From contig NZ_CP038799.1 of the NCBI RefSeq assembly GCF_012223425.1, positions 4,448,249-4,512,248 on the forward strand: DNA of 64,000 nt. The letters are read 5' to 3'. Position 1 is the first letter of the stretch; each line of letters opens with the position of its first letter. The stretch is from Mycolicibacterium frederiksbergense (GTDB lineage: Bacteria; Actinomycetota; Actinomycetes; Mycobacteriales; Mycobacteriaceae). This document shows positions 60,212 to 64,000 of the stretch, one piece after another. The notes beneath the pieces are model-generated. The model saw only the letters and a list, made by a program, of their open reading frames with translations. It ran no database searches and was not told the origin of the DNA. The translations under genes were made by a program, and so were the position numbers.

Positions 60212-60562
60212 TTACAGGACGGCTTGGGTCATCGACGTGCGGATCTCGATGTAGCGCGTCAGGAAGGTGCGCTCGTCGAGCCGCTTGCGCCGCATCCAGT
60301 GCGTGACTTCCTCATTGCACTTGCTGGCATTGCAGGCCGCGCACGCGGGCACCACGTTCTCGACCGTGTACCTGCCGCCGCGTGAGATCGCCATGACGCA
60401 GTCGCGCTGCATCGGCTTGTCGGTCACCCCGCAGTAGGCGCAGCCACCCCAGGCATCCCGGATGGCCGACCACTGTTCGGGGGTCAGGTCGTTGACGACG
60501 GCCTTGACCCGGCGGATGCGCTTGCGCGCCGCCCTGGCCCTACGACTGTTGCTGGCCGCCAT
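60212..60562 (-). CDS. Small HNH endonuclease
   Basis: A 116-residue HNH nuclease with a basic N-terminus (NSRRARAARKRIRRVKAV), the domain WGGCAYCGVTDKPMQRDCVMAISRGGRYTVENVVPACAACNASKCN (zinc pairs CAYC and CAAC; the usual DH is DC here, with the Asp kept and His replaced by Cys) and a C-terminal helix. The missing His may lower or alter activity. ATG 60562 lies 6 bases after TACGCT, fitting a leaderless start; GTG 60568 is an alternative. It is unrelated in its flanks to the HNH gene at 58790. Confidence 0.8.
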   Translation of the reverse strand: MAASNSRRARAARKRIRRVKAVVNDLTPEQWSAIRDAWGGCAYCGVTDKPMQRDCVMAISRGGRYTVENVVPACAACNASKCNEEVTHWMRRKRLDERTFLTRYIEIRTSMTQAVL

Positions 60563-60581
60563 CCCCACAGCGTATTGCCGG

Positions 60582-60639
60582 CGAGCGACCGCGTTTGTGC
60601 GCGAAGTACGGCGTGTCGGCGCACAGACGCGGTCGCTCG
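60582..60639. repeat. Long inverted repeat between pepN and the HNH gene
   Basis: Arms of 21 bases (60582-60602 and 60619-60639, core CGAGCGACCGCGT...GCGCAC) with one mismatch and a 16-base loop. It lies just past the pepN stop and upstream of the HNH gene, so as RNA it would end the pepN transcript. No T tract. Confidence 0.6.
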
Positions 60640-60647
60640 AGCAGAGA

Positions 60648-63206
60648 TCAGCTCACATCGAAGGCGCGGGCCCGCAACGAGCGCTCCACGCCCGCACGTC
60701 CCTCCAGCACCAGGCGGTGCAACGCGGGCGGCACATCCGGTCCGGACAGGAAGGCATCCGCGGCGTCCAGGCCGCCCTGGCTGATATCCCACGACGGGTA
60801 CAGCCCGATGACCACGGTCTGGGCGACCTCGCTGGACCGGCGTTCCCACACGCCCGGGATGGACGCGAAGTACAGGTCCCTGAAGCGCGCGAGCACGCTG
60901 GCCTGCCCGGCCTGCGCGAACCCGCCGACGATCGCGCGGGTGGTGATGTTGGCCAGGGTGTCGTCCTCGATCACCTTCTGCCAGGCGGCGTTCTTCACCG
61001 TCACCTGTGGGCGGGCCGCGGCCGCTGCGGCCGCGTTGCGCTTGCCGGCGGCGGTCGGGTCGCGCTCGGCCTCGGCGTCGATGAACGGGCTCTCGGTACC
61101 GTCGGCGTCGATCACACCGGCGGCCGCCAGCGCGGTCACGATGCGCCAGCGCAGGTCGGTGTCGATGACCAGGCCGGCCAGGTTGACCGCGGCGGGCTCG
61201 TTGTCCAGCAGCGTCGACAGCACGGCGATGTGGTTGGGCGCCAGCACCGAGGTGCACAACGCGTTCACGAACGCCAGCTGGTGATCCGAGCCCGGCGCCG
61301 ATTCGCGGGCCCGGTCCAGCAGGGCGTCACCGAAGGCCGGCCAGCCGGTTTCCCTGGCCCACTCCGGATCGGCATACGAGTTCAGCGCGGTCTGGGCCTG
61401 CAGCAGCAGCCGCTGTGCCACACCGACTTCGGTCTCGCCGTGAATGCCGCCGATGACCAGCGTCACGAAGTCGCGGGCCTTCATCTCGGCCTCGCGGGTC
61501 ATCTCCCAGGCCGCCGACCAGGCCAGCGTGCGGGGGAGCGGTTCGGCAATATCGGCGATGCGGGCCAGCACCGTCTGCAGCGACTGGGGGTCCAGCCGTG
61601 ACGAGCAGTAGGTGAGGTCGTCATCGTTGATCAGGACGAACTGGCCACGCGGAACACCGACCAGCGCAGGCACATCCGTGCGTGCACCCTCGACGTCGAG
61701 TTCCTCGCGGTGCACCCGCACCAACTTGCCGGAGGCATCTTCGTCGTAGACGCCGACGGCCAGGCGGTGCACCCGGGTTTCGCCGGCGCCCGGGGCCGCG
61801 CCGGACTGCACCAGCGCGAAACGGCTGAAGGCGCCGTCGGCGTCGACGTCGAAGTCGGCGCGCAGCGTGTTCAGCCCGGTGGTCTTGAGCCACTGCTGTC
61901 CCCAGCCGGACAGGTCGCGGCCCGAGGACTTCTCCAGTGCGCCAAGCAGATCACCGAAGGTCGCGTTGCCGAACGCGTGGTCGCGGAAGTAGTCCCGCAG
62001 GCCGGCCAGGAACGCTTCCAGACCGACATAGGCCACCAGTTGCTTGAGCACGCTGGCGCCCTTGGCGTAGGTGATGCCGTCGAAGTTCACCTCGACCGCA
62101 TGCAGGTCCGGGATGTCGGCGGCCACCGGGTGGGTGGACGGCAGCTGGTCTTGGCGGTAGGCCCAGGACTTCTCCACGTTGGCGAACGTCGTCCAGGCCT
62201 GGGTGTACTCGGTGGCCTCGGCCTGGCACAGCACCGACGCGAAGGTGGCGAAGGATTCGTTGAGCCACAGGTCATCCCACCACTGCATGGTGACCAGGTC
62301 GCCGAACCACATGTGTGCCATCTCGTGCAGCACGGTCTCGGCGCGGCGTTCGTAGCTGTACCGGGTGACCTTGGACCGGAAGACGTAGTCCTCCAGGAAC
62401 GTCACCGCGCCGGCGTTCTCCATGGCGCCGGCGTTGAACTCCGGCACGAACAGCTGGTCGTACTTGCCGAACGCGTACGGTTCACCGAAGTTGCGGTGGT
62501 AGAAGCCGAAACCCTGCTTGGTCTCGGTGAACAGCCGCTCGGCGTCCATGAACTCCGCCAGCGACGCGCGGCAGAAGATGCCCAGCGGGATATCGCCGTG
62601 GTCGTCGGTGTAGATGTCGTCCCAGCGGGCGTACGGCCCGGCGATGAGCGCGACGAGGTAGGTGCTCATCTTCGGGGTGGTGACGAAGGTGTGCAGGCCG
62701 TCCTGCACGGATTCGGTGGCTCCGTTGGAGATCACCTGCCAGTGCTCGGGCGCTGTGACGGTGACGTCGAAGGTGGCCTTCAGGTCGGGCTGATCGAAGC
62801 ACGCGAACATCCGCTTGGCGTCCGCGGTTTCGAACTGCGAGTAGAGATACACCTCGTGGTCGACGGGGTCGACGAAGCGGTGCAGGCCCTCGCCGGTGTT
62901 CGAGTACAGGCAGTCGGCGTCGACGACGAGTTCGTTGTGCTCTGCGAGCCCGCTCAGCGCGATGCCGGCGGACTCGTCGTACCCGGAGACATCGAGCGCG
63001 CGGCCGTTGAGGGTGGCGCTGCGCACGGTGTCGGCGGCGAGGTCGATATAGGTGTCCGCGCCGGCCAGGGCGCTGAACGTCACGGTCGTGACCGACCGGA
63101 ACGTTTTCTCACCAGTGGTGAGATCCAGATCGATGCGGTAGTTGTCGACGGTCACCAGCGTTGCGCGTTCGGCCGCCTGGTCGCGAGTCAGATTGGGGAG
63201 TGCCAC
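60648..63206 (-). CDS. pepN: Aminopeptidase N (M1 family)
   Basis: An 852-residue M1 metallo-aminopeptidase (Rv2467). The substrate motif is VPEFNAGAMENAGAVTF, the zinc motif HEMAHMWFGDLVTMQWWDDLWLNESFATF (HExxH-x18-E). The N-terminal beta domain and the C-terminal ERAP1-like helical domain are complete. It removes N-terminal residues from peptides in the cytoplasm. The GTG at 63204-63206 gives the family start (M)ALPNLTRDQAAERA; the upstream extension is unsupported. It is divergent from the DsbA-like gene. Confidence 0.94.
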   Translation of the reverse strand: MALPNLTRDQAAERATLVTVDNYRIDLDLTTGEKTFRSVTTVTFSALAGADTYIDLAADTVRSATLNGRALDVSGYDESAGIALSGLAEHNELVVDADCLYSNTGEGLHRFVDPVDHEVYLYSQFETADAKRMFACFDQPDLKATFDVTVTAPEHWQVISNGATESVQDGLHTFVTTPKMSTYLVALIAGPYARWDDIYTDDHGDIPLGIFCRASLAEFMDAERLFTETKQGFGFYHRNFGEPYAFGKYDQLFVPEFNAGAMENAGAVTFLEDYVFRSKVTRYSYERRAETVLHEMAHMWFGDLVTMQWWDDLWLNESFATFASVLCQAEATEYTQAWTTFANVEKSWAYRQDQLPSTHPVAADIPDLHAVEVNFDGITYAKGASVLKQLVAYVGLEAFLAGLRDYFRDHAFGNATFGDLLGALEKSSGRDLSGWGQQWLKTTGLNTLRADFDVDADGAFSRFALVQSGAAPGAGETRVHRLAVGVYDEDASGKLVRVHREELDVEGARTDVPALVGVPRGQFVLINDDDLTYCSSRLDPQSLQTVLARIADIAEPLPRTLAWSAAWEMTREAEMKARDFVTLVIGGIHGETEVGVAQRLLLQAQTALNSYADPEWARETGWPAFGDALLDRARESAPGSDHQLAFVNALCTSVLAPNHIAVLSTLLDNEPAAVNLAGLVIDTDLRWRIVTALAAAGVIDADGTESPFIDAEAERDPTAAGKRNAAAAAAARPQVTVKNAAWQKVIEDDTLANITTRAIVGGFAQAGQASVLARFRDLYFASIPGVWERRSSEVAQTVVIGLYPSWDISQGGLDAADAFLSGPDVPPALHRLVLEGRAGVERSLRARAFDVS

Positions 63207-63301
63207 GCCGACCAACTTAGTCGCAGCCGGGGAACATATGCCGAGCGGCGACAGTTGTGCCGTTGTGGAGACTGCCCGCACGTACTGAGAGGACTCAGCC
63301 G

Positions 63302-63922
63302 ATGGCTCAGGAGACGGTTCAGAAGGACACCGCAGGTTTCTGGTTCGACCCGCTGTGCCCGTGGTGCTGGATCACCTCGCGCTGGATCCTCGAGGTGGAG
63401 AAGGTCCGCGATATCGAGGTGAACTTCCACGTGATGAGCCTCGCGGTGCTCAATGAGGGCCGCGACCTGCCGGAGAACTACCAGGAGATGATGCAGAAGG
63501 CCTGGGGTCCGGTACGGGTGGCGATCGCCGCCGAGCAGGCCCACGGTTCGGAGGTGCTGTCACCGCTGTACACCGCCATGGGCACGTTGATCCACAACGA
63601 GGGCAACAAGGACTTCGACGACGTCATCACCAAGTCGCTGGAGCAGGCCGGCCTGCCCGCCGAACTGGCCCAGGCCGCAACCAGCGACGCCTACGACGAC
63701 GCGTTGCGCAAGAGCCACCACGAAGGCATGGACGCCGTCGGCGATGACGTCGGCACCCCCACCATCCACGTCAACGGCGTCGCGTTCTTCGGCCCGGTGC
63801 TCTCGCGGATCCCGCGCGGTGAGGAAGCCGGCAAGCTGTGGGACGCCTCGGTGATCTTCGCCTCCTACCCGCACTTCTTCGAGCTCAAGCGCACCCGGCA
63901 CGAGTCGCCGGAATTCGACTAG
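63302..63922 (+). CDS. DsbA-like mycothiol-dependent reductase (Rv2466c-like)
   Basis: A 206-residue thioredoxin-fold DsbA-family protein with the active site FDPLCPWCWITSRW (CPWC, Cys19 and Cys22) and the cis-Pro in VGTPTIHVNG. It matches Rv2466c, a mycothiol-dependent enzyme reported to activate nitro prodrugs and to protect against oxidative stress. It has no signal peptide, so cytoplasmic. ATG 63302 follows AGAGGACTCAGCCG. Divergent from pepN and convergent with mgtE (adjacent stops). Confidence 0.92.
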   Translation: MAQETVQKDTAGFWFDPLCPWCWITSRWILEVEKVRDIEVNFHVMSLAVLNEGRDLPENYQEMMQKAWGPVRVAIAAEQAHGSEVLSPLYTAMGTLIHNEGNKDFDDVITKSLEQAGLPAELAQAATSDAYDDALRKSHHEGMDAVGDDVGTPTIHVNGVAFFGPVLSRIPRGEEAGKLWDASVIFASYPHFFELKRTRHESPEFD

Positions 63923-64000
63923 TCACAGCCCCTGCAGCTGCGACAGCGTGGCGTGGGCGATCATGAAGTAGATGATCAGGCCGGTGCCGTCGACGATGGT
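63923..64000 (-). CDS. mgtE: Magnesium transporter MgtE, C-terminal end
   Basis: The last 25 codons of a gene continuing beyond the right edge: TIVDGTGLIIYFMIAHATLSQLQGL. A TIVDxTGLxIYFxIA helix at the very C-terminus is characteristic of the last membrane segment of MgtE. Its stop abuts the stop of the DsbA-like gene. The fragment is short, so the name rests on this motif only. Confidence 0.65.
   Translation of the reverse strand, partial: TIVDGTGLIIYFMIAHATLSQLQGL

Overview
The window is high-GC actinobacterial DNA from a mycobacterium, most likely an environmental fast grower (Mycolicibacterium type). The evidence is gene content and order: much of the window follows the Mycobacterium tuberculosis order Rv2521-Rv2466c (bcp, DUF3618, ldtB, orn, DUF853 ATPase, bkaR, accD1-accA1-fadE19-maoC-citE-bkdABC, plsC-plsB2, ssb-like, ettA, gdh, aglA, glbO, pepN, DsbA-like). 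GTG starts, 4-bp stop/start overlaps and probable leaderless starts are also typical. Family assignments come from recognising the sequences, not from a search.

Layout. 1-11.8 kb: bcp (partial), DUF3618, a lower-GC stretch with a lipoprotein and an IclR-like remnant, tRNA-Lys, L,D-transpeptidase ldtB, a DUF899/SRPBCC pair, an SDR, a HigBA toxin-antitoxin pair, tRNA-His, orn, DUF853 ATPase, SDR, an MFS transporter and an MmpS-like membrane protein. 11.8-21.9 kb: the TetR repressor bkaR and, across two palindromic operators, an eight-gene operon for branched-chain keto-acid and leucine catabolism: BkdABC makes acyl-CoAs, FadE19 oxidises them, AccA1/AccD1 carboxylates 3-methylcrotonyl-CoA, and a MaoC hydratase and a CitE-type lyase finish the route. 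21.9-26.6 kb: an EchA-like protein lacking the usual catalytic glutamates, a 1033-residue secreted Gly/Ala-rich repeat protein, and a methyltransferase.

26.6-39 kb is the most accessory part. It holds a dppABCD-type peptide ABC transporter, a small monooxygenase, a complete bacteriophytochrome fused to a SpoIIE/PP2C phosphatase facing a STAS anti-anti-sigma gene, an alpha/beta hydrolase, an unusual zinc-finger SDR, and a Fic gene. The Fic gene sits between two diverged copies of the 3' end of the SDR gene. A tRNA-Arg and a truncated PD-(D/E)XK nuclease follow.

39-64 kb returns to the core: a WS/DGAT-like gene, plsC and plsB2 (glycerolipid acylation; two of the three carry apparent 1-base deletions), a CopD/CtaG membrane protein, a PknB-like PASTA kinase, an SSB-like protein, ettA, the large NAD-glutamate dehydrogenase, a thioesterase, aglA, glbO, HNH proteins, a respiratory-supercomplex-type pair, pepN, a DsbA-like mycothiol-dependent reductase and the 3' end of mgtE.

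The best candidate for a little-described system is the phytochrome-phosphatase/STAS pair, which looks like a red/far-red-light input to a sigma-factor partner switch. The Gly/Ala-rich secreted protein and the Fic insertion also merit a second look.
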